A DNA stretch of 64,000 nucleotides from Secundilactobacillus mixtipabuli (GTDB lineage Bacteria > Bacillota > Bacilli > Lactobacillales > Lactobacillaceae). Location of the stretch: assembly GCF_002217925.1 (NCBI RefSeq), contig NZ_BCMF01000011.1, positions 1-64,000 of the forward strand, given 5' to 3'. Position numbers and translations under genes: made by a program. Positions 41,109 through 50,427 of the stretch are shown here, piece after piece. Numbering within the stretch: position 1 is the stretch's first letter; the number at the start of each line of letters is the position of its first letter. The notes beneath the pieces are model-generated. The model ran no database searches. It saw nothing but the letters and a program-made list of their open reading frames with translations, and was not told the origin of the DNA.

Positions 41109-44100
41109 ATGGTCGGAAAAAACAATCATATTAGAACAATTAAGTCCAATTTAAAGGAACACTATAAAGCGTATAAAGCTGGTAGAAGATGGATTTACGC
41201 TAGTTTAGCGAGCTTAGCAGTTGGTGCTGGACTTTTGTTGGGGAGTACAACTGCTTATGCGGATAGTGTCACAGACAGTGCTTCACAACCAGCTGAAGCG
41301 CCATCAAGTCAGACAACGGCTGCAACTGTTCAAAAAGCTGCGGTAGTACCGTTGAAAACGTCTCAGGGTACGAATAATGATAATGCTGACGGCGCAGTAA
41401 AAGCAGCGGACCAATCACAAGCAGCGGTGGACGGCGCATCAAAAACTGCTGAGGATTCTGCAGTAAACACTCAACAGGCTACTGCTCAACCGACTCAACA
41501 GGCAAATAATTCAACCGCTCAAACTTCAGAGAAAAAAGTGCTGGTTGATCCAACCGAAGACCAATTAAATGCAGCTAAAGCCAGTGCTGAACAAGTATAC
41601 GCAACGACTCATCAAGCCCAAGAAATTGATGCGGTAGCGGGTGAACCGGCAAGCACTACTACAGGGTTAACTATTTCTGAATCTGCAATTGGGACTGATA
41701 CCCATGCACAAAGCCCTTTAATAATCACTATCAATGCCAATGCAAAAGCTGGTGATATTTACAAAGTTACAATTCCAGCGGACAATCAACTGTATACTTT
41801 TGATTCAGTGGATTCTTTAGGTGCTGAAGCAGGGACTACAACAACCACTTTGGGTACAGATGGCTCACATATCATTACTGATACTTTCGCGACTGACACA
41901 GCCAGCACGCAACGAATAAAGCTTAATTTGACAAGTCCGTTTTTGGCGCCAGCGCGTATGGCTGATGTGGGTAAAACAGTGATTAAAAACGTTACTTTCA
42001 CAGTGAACGACAAGCCTCAAACTGGAGTTAGTTTCACTCAGACAGTTAAACCAACAACCAAGTTATCGACGATTACTATGCTTCATCCTGATCCTAGTAC
42101 AGTTGAACAGCTATTGCCTAATCAAAACTATATCTTCGGCGTGAGTGTGAACGAAAGTGATGGGATTCCTTATGATGACAGCCTTGGCACGACTAATCGG
42201 GCAAGTAAGGTAGATAATTATGGAGGAACCAAAATCATAATTCCGGTTCCTACTGGTTTTAATTTAGACAATGATAGTACGGCCAAAATGAATGCTTTTA
42301 CTGATGGTACAACAATCACACAACCAGGTGGCAAGGGAACTGACGTCATTATTAATGCTCCAGCAGGCGCTGGTGGTCAAGTTGGCAATAACGGAATACT
42401 CAATTCTCCTGAATACCAGATTGTTGGGGCTTTTGATGTCTCTCAAACTACAACTGCACAAGCTCTCACTGCAAGTGGTGATGTCACTTTTTCTCAAATT
42501 ATCAATGGGGATAGTACTAACAATACAATTACCGATTCGGCTGACCCGTGGAAGGTTACCATATTACCAAACAACGGTGGAACAAATGTTGGTCAAAGCG
42601 ACGTATCGCCTATTGCTAAAGGAAATTCTTCTGGGAATTCTTCTCAATTAGTGTTGGATAATATTCCCAGTGATGATCCCGAAAACCTTAACAGTTTTGG
42701 TTTTGAGTTTAATTCGGCTGCTAATGCCACCGATACCCAAATTACAATTAAAGTTCCTGATGGTCTTGATGCAACAAGTATCCAAACACCCGCTCAAGGG
42801 ATTACGCCATCAGCCTATTTACCAGATACATCCAGCTATAAATACACGTTAACCTTAGCCAATGGGGAAACTGAGACCGGAACTGTAGCAGCGGGTACAA
42901 AAGTTACTTCTGCCGATGGTTCTGCGATTAGAACGGCAGTGTTTGAGCCAAATGCGATTGCGGCTGGCTCTTTTGCAGAGGCTTCGGATGATGCATCCGG
43001 CTTTTCTGTTAAAGGTCATTTAGCGACTAATTATGATGACAACACGACCGCTGTTAAATACAATGATAAACTGACTTCTTCTATCAATATTAGTTTTAAG
43101 GCTGGCGATGAGCATTATGAACGTAAGGCGTCAGTCGATCAAACAGCTGTTGAAGCTTTGGCTATCGGTGACGCTTATCTCGTGACAAGAACTAATCATC
43201 AAACGCCAGGTAACTCTAGTGCAGGAACACTTCAGATTAGATATGATGATTTTGGTCAGGGCCAGAACACAAATAGTGTTGATGAGCCAACCTTTTACTT
43301 TGTCCTTCCTAAAGCTACTACTGTAGCATCTGTTAACAGTCTTGGAAGTATGAACGATGATCCCATTCATGATTCAAGATATACGCCAGATCCTACTGGT
43401 GCTCAATTAACTCAAGTCACTGGTGCTAAAGTTTCTGAATTCACTGCGGATAATGGGCAAACGGTTGTCAAAATTGATTATTCTGGGACCGGAAAAATTG
43501 TCGATTTTAGTCAAGTCACGGGTTATTGGGGTGCGGTTACATTAGCCAACAATCCCGATGCGTTGCCTGGCGATTACCCATATTATGTCTATATTTCGTC
43601 ATCAAAGACCAAGCTTGTTAATTCTACGAAACCGATTGATTCTTCGTTTGTTCAAAATGATCCGAATGCCTGCTTAATGCGTGGCGAAGCTGGGACTGGG
43701 ACGTGGAATATTTCAACTGCAAGCTCATTTTTCAACACTTCTTTTGCACAGGGTAATACAGATGCTACCCCAGTTAATCCGGAGAGTGGAAAGAATAGTG
43801 TTGGTACCAGTGATGATAAGAAAACTGCTGATATGACTTTTTACGATACTATTGTCTATACCTCACCTGCAACTGATGCCCAAGATCACAATGCGATAGC
43901 TGTTATTAATTTACCTACTGTCGGAGATTCAAAGGGTTCGCAGTACACTTTTGATTTAAAGGGTCCCATTACCATGCCAACGAACTTTGCAACTGCAAAC
44001 GGTGACGGGACAGCGCTTAATTCCACTGTTCTTTATTCAACTACCGCTCAAACCTTTAATACTGCTGATACGTCTCCTAGTACCACCGGTTACGTAACGG

Positions 44101-47100
44101 CGGACCAGATTCCAAATGGTGACTGGTCTAAGATCCGGTCAATCATGATTCAAGTTAGTGGCATCAAGCCGAATACTTCAACTGGACGGATTGCTATTGC
44201 TGGTAAAGTAGCTGATCAGACGGTTGATGGCAAGACAATTACCTTCAATGACATGGCTGGTAATACAGGTTATCTGCAAACCGCATTTTATGGTGACGGT
44301 TCAAAGGTCGTTGTTAGTTCCACTGATGCTTTAATCAAGATTGTGGGGACTTCTACTGTGAAGGCTCGCTATCACTATGTAGACGCCGAAGGTCACGATC
44401 AGTATGTTGAAATTCCAGATTTAACTCAGACAGTTAATGATAATGTCGACACACTTAAAGACTATCCGAAAACAAAATCAGAATTTAATGCTACAGATAC
44501 TGCATTGATTCCAAAGGGATATCAGTTAGAAACCGGTACGGATAATACAGTTACTCGAACTATCATTGATAGCGGCAAAAAGGATGGGTTAGCTGCGTTA
44601 GGCCAAGTTGCGCACTATTATGATGATGGTGATTATGTACAGTATGATTTAATAGGTGATTCAAGCCTAACGGTTACCTATGTAGACAACGATAATAAGA
44701 ACCAACCTGTAGGTGCTCCTTTTGAAGTTGATGGTGTTACCAATCAGAAAGGCACATATGATGTTAAGGTTCCAGATAATTATGAATTAGCGAAGGGACA
44801 AGCTGATAAGCTAACTTACACGATTACTCCAGATGACACGGATAATTTGACGGTTAACTTGGTTCACAAACACACGACTGATTTACCAAAGGGCTTTAAC
44901 AGTACGACGACTCGTAAGATTACAGTCAATAATGTGGATGGAACACAAACTGTGATTAATCAGGACGTTACTTGGACTACGGATACTGATTTGGTGACCC
45001 ATACCACAACCTATACGCCAAGTGGAGATTATCCAGATTATGTAACACCTGAAGTTAAGGGGTACACGCCATCAAATATTGATACGCCGGCAATTACGAA
45101 TAAGGCAACGGTTGAGGCGCCCGCTAACCCAGCTGATGTTGTCATTAACTACACGGCTAACAAGAACAGCCTAACCGTTACTTATGTGGACAACGATAAC
45201 AAAAATCAACCAGTAGGCAATCCTGTCGAAGTTGATGGTGTTACCAATCAGAAAGGCACATATGATGTTAAAGTTCCTGATAACTATGAATTAGCACCAG
45301 GCCAGAAAGATAAGTCGAACTACACGATTACTCCAGATGATACGGACAATTTGACGGTTAACTTGGTTCACAAACACGATACCAAATTACCTGATGGTTT
45401 CAGTGGTACCACAACGCGGACGATTATCATTAATGGAGTTGATGGGACACAAAAGGTGACCCATCAGAATGTGAGCTGGACAGCGAATACCGATCTGGTT
45501 ACTCAAGTAACAACGTATACACCAAGCGGTAATTATCCAAATTATGTAACACCAAATGTAGAAGGGTACACGCCAACGTCAGCAAATACACCAGCAGTTA
45601 CGCCTACTGTGCTCAAAACGATGCCAACTAATCCAGCTGATGTTGTCATTAACTACACAGCTAACAAGAACAGCCTAACCGTTACTTATGTGGACAACGA
45701 TAACAAGAACCAACCAGTGGGTAATCCTGTTGAAGTTGATGGTGTTACCAATCAGAAAGGCACGTATGATGTTAAGGTTCCTGATAACTATGAATTAGCG
45801 AAGGGACAAGCTGACAAGCTAACTTACACGATTACTCCAGATGATACGGACAATTTGACGGTTAACTTGGTTCACAAACACACTACCAACTTACCGGATG
45901 GTTTTACCGGCACCACGACCCGGACAATCACCTATACCGGCCTTCCTGCGGGCAATCCAAATCCTGTCAGTCAGCCATTGAATTGGACGGCAGATACAGA
46001 TGAGGTTACGCACGTGACGACCTATACGCCAATTGGTAACTACCCTCAAGTTATTTCGCCATCAATACCAGGTTATACGCCAAAGGAAGCCAGTGTACCA
46101 GCAGGAATCGATCAAGCCACGACTACGCGGCCTGTTAATAGCAGCATCACCGTTACCTATTCGGCAAATAATGCTGATCTGACAGTGACTTACGTAGATA
46201 CGGATGCGAACAACAAAGTAGTTGGTACGCCAAAAACGCTTACGGGCAAGACCAATGAAACCGGCAACTACCAGGTAGTGATTCCGGATCACTATGTTTT
46301 AGCCGCGGGACAGGACGACAAGGTACCGTATACATTTAAAGCGGGTAATGATACCAGTGATAACCTGACAATCAAGCTGGCACACAAGCTGGACCGCACC
46401 ACGACTATTTCAACCCGGACAATCCACTATGCTGTTGATGATCCAAGTTACACGGGCACCGTGCCAGCACCAAAGGTCGAGACGATTACTTGGCAGGTGG
46501 TGACTGATGAAGTTACGAGTGACAGTGTTGCAACACCAGATAGCGCCTACGACGAAGTGCCGTCACCAACGCTTCCAGGTTATACGGTAAATCCAAGTCA
46601 AGTTGGTCAGCAAACCGTTGGCAAAGTTGCGACGCGAGACGTGCCAATGTATAACGAAGATGTCGTTGTGACTTACACGCCGATTGCTAAGCCAGATGGT
46701 GGTGGTACTCCAGGGACACCAACCAATATTCAAAAGGTACCGACACCTCCTGAGAACGTGCCAACGGACAATACCACGACACCTGGCAAAGTGGTTACGA
46801 AGACGCCTGAACCAGGTGAAGCCGTTACTAAGACCAATCAGAATCAATCAAATGGCGGTTCTGGGACCTCGGTAGAAACTGGTGAAAATGCTGGGCGTGC
46901 TGAAACACTCAGTGAGACGACTACTGGCGCTTCTAGTCATTCAGCTAACGCAAATTCAACTACGACAGTTCTGGATAATCAAGTTAATCCTTCAACCACT
47001 AACCAGCAGCAGTTGCCACAGACCAACGAACAAAATCAGGCAACGGTCGGTTTCGGCCTGCTTGGTATGCTGACAAGTCTGTTAGGCGCAGCTGGACTGA

Positions 47101-47126
47101 AACGTCGCAAACGAAATGATGAGTAA
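41109..47126 (+). CDS. LPXTG mucin-binding-like surface protein
   Basis: 2005 residues; AGGGGG lies eight bases before the ATG. KxYKxGKxW-type signal (EHYKAYKAGRRWIYASLAS), cleaved near TTAYADS. A Ser/Thr/Gln/Ala-rich segment is followed by DQLNAAKASAEQVYATTHQA-QEI-DAVAG, a motif also present in the giant protein. A long beta-rich region of pseudorepeats follows. From 44664 four MucBP-like repeats occur, each starting with LTVTYVD; the first three are nearly identical with a 504-base period. A Pro/Thr-rich wall-spanning segment, LPQTN (47013-47027), a hydrophobic helix and the KRRKRNDE tail end the protein. Anchored by sortase A; likely binds mucus or plant glycans. It separates rpoD from trmK, which are usually adjacent in related bacteria. 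Confidence 0.85.
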   Translation: MVGKNNHIRTIKSNLKEHYKAYKAGRRWIYASLASLAVGAGLLLGSTTAYADSVTDSASQPAEAPSSQTTAATVQKAAVVPLKTSQGTNNDNADGAVKAADQSQAAVDGASKTAEDSAVNTQQATAQPTQQANNSTAQTSEKKVLVDPTEDQLNAAKASAEQVYATTHQAQEIDAVAGEPASTTTGLTISESAIGTDTHAQSPLIITINANAKAGDIYKVTIPADNQLYTFDSVDSLGAEAGTTTTTLGTDGSHIITDTFATDTASTQRIKLNLTSPFLAPARMADVGKTVIKNVTFTVNDKPQTGVSFTQTVKPTTKLSTITMLHPDPSTVEQLLPNQNYIFGVSVNESDGIPYDDSLGTTNRASKVDNYGGTKIIIPVPTGFNLDNDSTAKMNAFTDGTTITQPGGKGTDVIINAPAGAGGQVGNNGILNSPEYQIVGAFDVSQTTTAQALTASGDVTFSQIINGDSTNNTITDSADPWKVTILPNNGGTNVGQSDVSPIAKGNSSGNSSQLVLDNIPSDDPENLNSFGFEFNSAANATDTQITIKVPDGLDATSIQTPAQGITPSAYLPDTSSYKYTLTLANGETETGTVAAGTKVTSADGSAIRTAVFEPNAIAAGSFAEASDDASGFSVKGHLATNYDDNTTAVKYNDKLTSSINISFKAGDEHYERKASVDQTAVEALAIGDAYLVTRTNHQTPGNSSAGTLQIRYDDFGQGQNTNSVDEPTFYFVLPKATTVASVNSLGSMNDDPIHDSRYTPDPTGAQLTQVTGAKVSEFTADNGQTVVKIDYSGTGKIVDFSQVTGYWGAVTLANNPDALPGDYPYYVYISSSKTKLVNSTKPIDSSFVQNDPNACLMRGEAGTGTWNISTASSFFNTSFAQGNTDATPVNPESGKNSVGTSDDKKTADMTFYDTIVYTSPATDAQDHNAIAVINLPTVGDSKGSQYTFDLKGPITMPTNFATANGDGTALNSTVLYSTTAQTFNTADTSPSTTGYVTADQIPNGDWSKIRSIMIQVSGIKPNTSTGRIAIAGKVADQTVDGKTITFNDMAGNTGYLQTAFYGDGSKVVVSSTDALIKIVGTSTVKARYHYVDAEGHDQYVEIPDLTQTVNDNVDTLKDYPKTKSEFNATDTALIPKGYQLETGTDNTVTRTIIDSGKKDGLAALGQVAHYYDDGDYVQYDLIGDSSLTVTYVDNDNKNQPVGAPFEVDGVTNQKGTYDVKVPDNYELAKGQADKLTYTITPDDTDNLTVNLVHKHTTDLPKGFNSTTTRKITVNNVDGTQTVINQDVTWTTDTDLVTHTTTYTPSGDYPDYVTPEVKGYTPSNIDTPAITNKATVEAPANPADVVINYTANKNSLTVTYVDNDNKNQPVGNPVEVDGVTNQKGTYDVKVPDNYELAPGQKDKSNYTITPDDTDNLTVNLVHKHDTKLPDGFSGTTTRTIIINGVDGTQKVTHQNVSWTANTDLVTQVTTYTPSGNYPNYVTPNVEGYTPTSANTPAVTPTVLKTMPTNPADVVINYTANKNSLTVTYVDNDNKNQPVGNPVEVDGVTNQKGTYDVKVPDNYELAKGQADKLTYTITPDDTDNLTVNLVHKHTTNLPDGFTGTTTRTITYTGLPAGNPNPVSQPLNWTADTDEVTHVTTYTPIGNYPQVISPSIPGYTPKEASVPAGIDQATTTRPVNSSITVTYSANNADLTVTYVDTDANNKVVGTPKTLTGKTNETGNYQVVIPDHYVLAAGQDDKVPYTFKAGNDTSDNLTIKLAHKLDRTTTISTRTIHYAVDDPSYTGTVPAPKVETITWQVVTDEVTSDSVATPDSAYDEVPSPTLPGYTVNPSQVGQQTVGKVATRDVPMYNEDVVVTYTPIAKPDGGGTPGTPTNIQKVPTPPENVPTDNTTTPGKVVTKTPEPGEAVTKTNQNQSNGGSGTSVETGENAGRAETLSETTTGASSHSANANSTTTVLDNQVNPSTTNQQQLPQTNEQNQATVGFGLLGMLTSLLGAAGLKRRKRNDE
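44664..46174 (+). repeat. three 504-bp tandem repeats inside the adhesin gene
   Basis: Units start at 44664, 45168 and 45672. The first about 220 bases of each are almost identical, and the second halves diverge. A fourth, more distant unit starts near 46173. Such near-identity promotes recombination and length variation. Confidence 0.85.
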
Positions 47127-47155
47127 TGACGTCATTATAAAGTAAGGTCAAAACG

Positions 47156-47196
47156 AAAAGGGTATCACGATGTGAAAATCACCGTGACACCCTTTT
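47156..47196 (+). terminator. terminator of the second adhesin gene
   Basis: AAAAGGGTaTCACG with CGTGAcACCCTTTTT. Confidence 0.85.
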
Positions 47197-47294
47197 TAGT
47201 ATAAGCTGGCGAATAAAACCCGTTCTTTTGTTGTGCTAGCTTCGGGCTCTAGCCTATAATGGAACTACGAGATTGAAGAGGAGTGAAACAACGT

Positions 47295-47999
47295 ATGAAC
47301 GGGACACATTTATCTAATCGTCTACAAGTCGTCGCCGACTTTGTTCAGCCTGGTGCGCGGCTAGCCGATATTGGCTCAGACCATGCTTATCTGCCGGTGC
47401 ATTTAGCCAAACAGGGTGTCATTAGTGCGGCGATTGCTGGCGAAGTCGTGAAGGGACCTTACCACAATGCGTTAACTGAAATCGAAAATGAACAGCTGAC
47501 GGCTGTGATCACGGCACGGCTGGCGAACGGGCTAGAAGCGATTCAGCCAGAAGATCACATCGATACGGTGACGATCGCTGGGATGGGCGGCACGTTGATC
47601 ACCAATATTCTAGAAAACGGCAAGTCGCATTTGACCCATCACGAACGGCTGATTTTACAGCCGAACGTGGGGGAAGACAATGTCCGGCGGTGGCTGCAGG
47701 ATAATCGCTATCAAATCATTGCTGAACGGATTCTAGCAGAGGACGGCCATATTTACGAAATTATTGTTGCTGATCCGACTGATCAAGCAGTCAGCTATAC
47801 GGCAGTTGAACTCAAATACGGTCCATTTTTATTGCAGGAAAAAAGTCCCGTGCTGCAACAAAAGTGGCGCCGTGAACAAGCGCGTCTTGACGAAGTTATT
47901 GCCACGATGAAACAGGCTAAAAACGCGCCACAAGAAAAGATTGCAGCCTTTACTCAGGAACGCGATCAGATTCAGGAGGTTATTTTAGATGAAGGTTAA
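47295..47999 (+). CDS. trmK: tRNA (adenine(22)-N1)-methyltransferase
   Basis: 234 residues from the ATG at 47295 (GAGGAG 12 bases upstream; a GTG at 47283 is too close). SAM-binding motif RLADIGSDHAYLPVHLAKQG near 21-40, then IAGEVVKGPYHNA and the catalytic-region motif TIAGMGGTLI. The C-terminal part is a coiled helical domain. It methylates A22 of the D-loop in tRNA. Overlaps the nif3-like gene by 11 bases, the conserved trmK-yqfO order of Firmicutes. Confidence 0.9.
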   Translation: MNGTHLSNRLQVVADFVQPGARLADIGSDHAYLPVHLAKQGVISAAIAGEVVKGPYHNALTEIENEQLTAVITARLANGLEAIQPEDHIDTVTIAGMGGTLITNILENGKSHLTHHERLILQPNVGEDNVRRWLQDNRYQIIAERILAEDGHIYEIIVADPTDQAVSYTAVELKYGPFLLQEKSPVLQQKWRREQARLDEVIATMKQAKNAPQEKIAAFTQERDQIQEVILDEG

Positions 48000-49101
48000 A
48001 ACCTTAATTGAACGGTTTGAACAATTTGCACCCAAGTCAATCGCTGAGCCGAAAGATCCAGTGGGGTTGCAGCTGGGTTCATTGGAAGCTGAATGTCACA
48101 AAGTATTAGTCACGTTAGATGTGCGGCCAGAAGTGGTGGCTGAAGCCGTGGCTGCTGGCGCTGATTTTATTTTTGCGCATCATCCGATGATGTTTCATCC
48201 AGCGCGTAATTTAGATTTGGAAGATCCGCAAAATCAGATGTATGCCACGTTATTGCAGCACCACATTACGGTGTACGCAGCGCATACCAATTTAGATAGT
48301 GCCGATGGCGGCATGAATGACTGGTTAGTTGATGCCTTAGGCTTGTCAAACACGGTTGGCATGGTTGACGGGATCCGCGAGGTTAATTATCTGCTCACCG
48401 TCCACGTGCAGCCGGTCTATGCGGATGCTGTCCGGTTGGCCATGGTGGGCGCCGGTGCTGGTGATATGGCCCGTTATTCCGGTGCCAGCTATGAATGGAA
48501 TGGCACCACCTGGTTTACGCCCATGCAGGGAGCGGACCCGGAATTGGGCCCGGTGGGTGAACGCAACAACACCGATGAGTTAGCGATTCAGACGCGCGTA
48601 CCCCATGCCAAATTACAGGCGGTGGTGAAAGCCATTAACGAAGTGTATCCTGGCGGGCATCCCGCTTTGGAACTGACCCAACTCGATCACGAAGGCCATC
48701 AATATAGTATGGGTCGCATCGGTGATTTACCTAATAAAATGACCGTGCGAGAATTTGCGGCCCACTGCAAACAGGTGTTTAACGTGCCGGGCTTACGCGT
48801 GGTGGCTGACGATCTGGACAAGACCGTGCAGCGAATTGCGGTGCTTGGCGGTGACGGCGGTAAATTCTTCAAGATTGCTCAGCAAAAGGGCGCGGACGCC
48901 TACGTGACCGGCGACGTTTATTACCATACGGGTCATGATATGATTGCGGCTCATTTTCCAGTGATCGATCCGGGCCACCACATTGAAAGTATCTGCAAGC
49001 CTCACTTGACTAAATTGTTCAAGCAGTGGGCAAGTGAACAGCAGTGGCCAATTGAAATTGTGCCATCTGAATTGAATACGGATCCGTTTACGTTTATTTA
49101 A
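47989..49101 (+). CDS. Nif3-like dinuclear metal-centre protein (YqfO type)
   Basis: 370 residues. N-terminal Nif3 half with [10 protein letters not shown] (His ligands) and [11 protein letters not shown], an inserted PII/CutA-like domain at about 130-230, and the C-terminal half with [24 protein letters not shown] and DPGHHIES (His, Glu ligands). Length agrees with the YqfO form. Nif3 proteins bind two divalent metals; the cellular reaction is unsettled (GTP cyclohydrolase 1 type 2-like). Translationally coupled to trmK. Confidence 0.9.
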   Translation: MKVKTLIERFEQFAPKSIAEPKDPVGLQLGSLEAECHKVLVTLDVRPEVVAEAVAAGADFIFAHHPMMFHPARNLDLEDPQNQMYATLLQHHITVYAAHTNLDSADGGMNDWLVDALGLSNTVGMVDGIREVNYLLTVHVQPVYADAVRLAMVGAGAGDMARYSGASYEWNGTTWFTPMQGADPELGPVGERNNTDELAIQTRVPHAKLQAVVKAINEVYPGGHPALELTQLDHEGHQYSMGRIGDLPNKMTVREFAAHCKQVFNVPGLRVVADDLDKTVQRIAVLGGDGGKFFKIAQQKGADAYVTGDVYYHTGHDMIAAHFPVIDPGHHIESICKPHLTKLFKQWASEQQWPIEIVPSELNTDPFTFI

Positions 49102-49115
49102 GGGGTGACGATGAC

Positions 49116-50354
49116 ATGCAATACGATGACTTAGTACCACGTTTTTTGACCTATATCAAAGTTGAAACCCGCTCTGATGAAGAGAGCACGACCGTTCCGT
49201 CCACTCAAAGTCAAGTCGATTTTTTGAAGACGCTGGCCGCCGAACTGAACCAGATCGGGTTGACTGATGTTCACGTCAGCGCGCCTAGCGGCTACGTTTT
49301 TGCCACGTTGCCCAGCAATCTTGATAGGCAGGTACCAACGATTGGGTTCATTTCCCACGTGGATACGGCCGACTTTAACGGCCAGGATATCCACCCGCAG
49401 ATCGTTGAAAACTACGATGGGCATTCGGTGATTCCGTTGGACCCAGCTGGAAAATATGTGCTGGATCCCAAGGTGTTCCCTAACCTCTTAAATTACGCGG
49501 GTCAAACACTGATTACCACAGACGGCTCAACGTTATTAGGCTCAGACGATAAGTCCGGGGTGGCTGAAATTATGACCGCCATGGCTTACCTAACGGCTCA
49601 TCCAGAAGTTAAACATGGCACCATCAAGGTTGGCTTAGGACCAGACGAGGAAATCGGGACTGGTGCTGATCATTTTGACGTGCAGGATTTTGGTGCGGAC
49701 TTTGCGTATACCGTTGATGGCGGACCGCTGGGGCAGTTGGAATACGAAACCTTCAACGCAGCGGATGGCCGGGTACACATTACTGGGACCAACGTTCACC
49801 CAGGTTCAGCTAAGGATACCATGGTCAATGCTAACCAGTTGGCAATCGATTTTCATAATGCCTTACCGGAACATGACCGACCCGAGAAGACGGCTAGACG
49901 AGAGGGCTTTTTCCACCTGTATAAAATGAGTGGCGACGTTGATACGGCTGATTTGAGTTACATTATCCGCGACCATGACCGGCAGCAGTTCGAAGACCGT
50001 AAACGGCTGTTTGCGGGTATTGCAGATCGGTTGAACGCTAAGTATGGTGACCAGACGGTGCAAGTCACCCTTAAAGACCAGTATTACAACATGCGTGAGA
50101 TTATCGAAAAAGATATGAGCGTGGTAGAATTGGCTAAAAAAGCGATGACCGAATTAGGAATTAAACCGGATATCGCACCAGTGCGGGGCGGAACGGATGG
50201 GTCTAAGATTTCTTTCTTAGGCCTGCCGACGCCGAATATCTTTGCTGGCGGTGAAAACATGCACGGCCGGTTTGAATTTGTTTCGGAGCAGACCATGGCT
50301 AAAGCTACGGACGTGATTTTAAAAATGATTCAATTAAATGCTGAACAAGCATAA
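49116..50354 (+). CDS. pepT: peptidase T (tripeptidase)
   Basis: 412 residues, the standard PepT length. Zinc motifs of M20B peptidases are in place: SHVDTADF with the first His-x-Asp, [13 protein letters not shown] with the bridging Asp, [11 protein letters not shown] with the catalytic and ligand Glu residues, TVDGG with the next ligand, and a C-terminal [10 protein letters not shown] with the last His. It removes the N-terminal residue from tripeptides in the cytoplasm and feeds amino-acid nutrition. AAGGGGTGA precedes the start. Confidence 0.95.
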   Translation: MQYDDLVPRFLTYIKVETRSDEESTTVPSTQSQVDFLKTLAAELNQIGLTDVHVSAPSGYVFATLPSNLDRQVPTIGFISHVDTADFNGQDIHPQIVENYDGHSVIPLDPAGKYVLDPKVFPNLLNYAGQTLITTDGSTLLGSDDKSGVAEIMTAMAYLTAHPEVKHGTIKVGLGPDEEIGTGADHFDVQDFGADFAYTVDGGPLGQLEYETFNAADGRVHITGTNVHPGSAKDTMVNANQLAIDFHNALPEHDRPEKTARREGFFHLYKMSGDVDTADLSYIIRDHDRQQFEDRKRLFAGIADRLNAKYGDQTVQVTLKDQYYNMREIIEKDMSVVELAKKAMTELGIKPDIAPVRGGTDGSKISFLGLPTPNIFAGGENMHGRFEFVSEQTMAKATDVILKMIQLNAEQA

Positions 50355-50361
50355 TCCAGTC

Positions 50362-50405
50362 AAAAAGAGCTTTAACAGTTAAAGACGGCTGCTAAAACTC
50401 TTTTT
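50362..50405 (+). terminator. terminator of pepT
   Basis: AAAAAGAG-TTTA with TAAAA-CTCTTTTT around a weaker inner stem. Confidence 0.7.
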
Positions 50406-50427
50406 CACTTATAAGGAGCGTTACACA

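Noticed and set aside
40881-41129. Minus-strand 82-codon frame in front of the second adhesin
   Set aside because: It covers the leader and start of the adhesin gene, has no ribosome-binding site and reads like AT-rich non-coding DNA.
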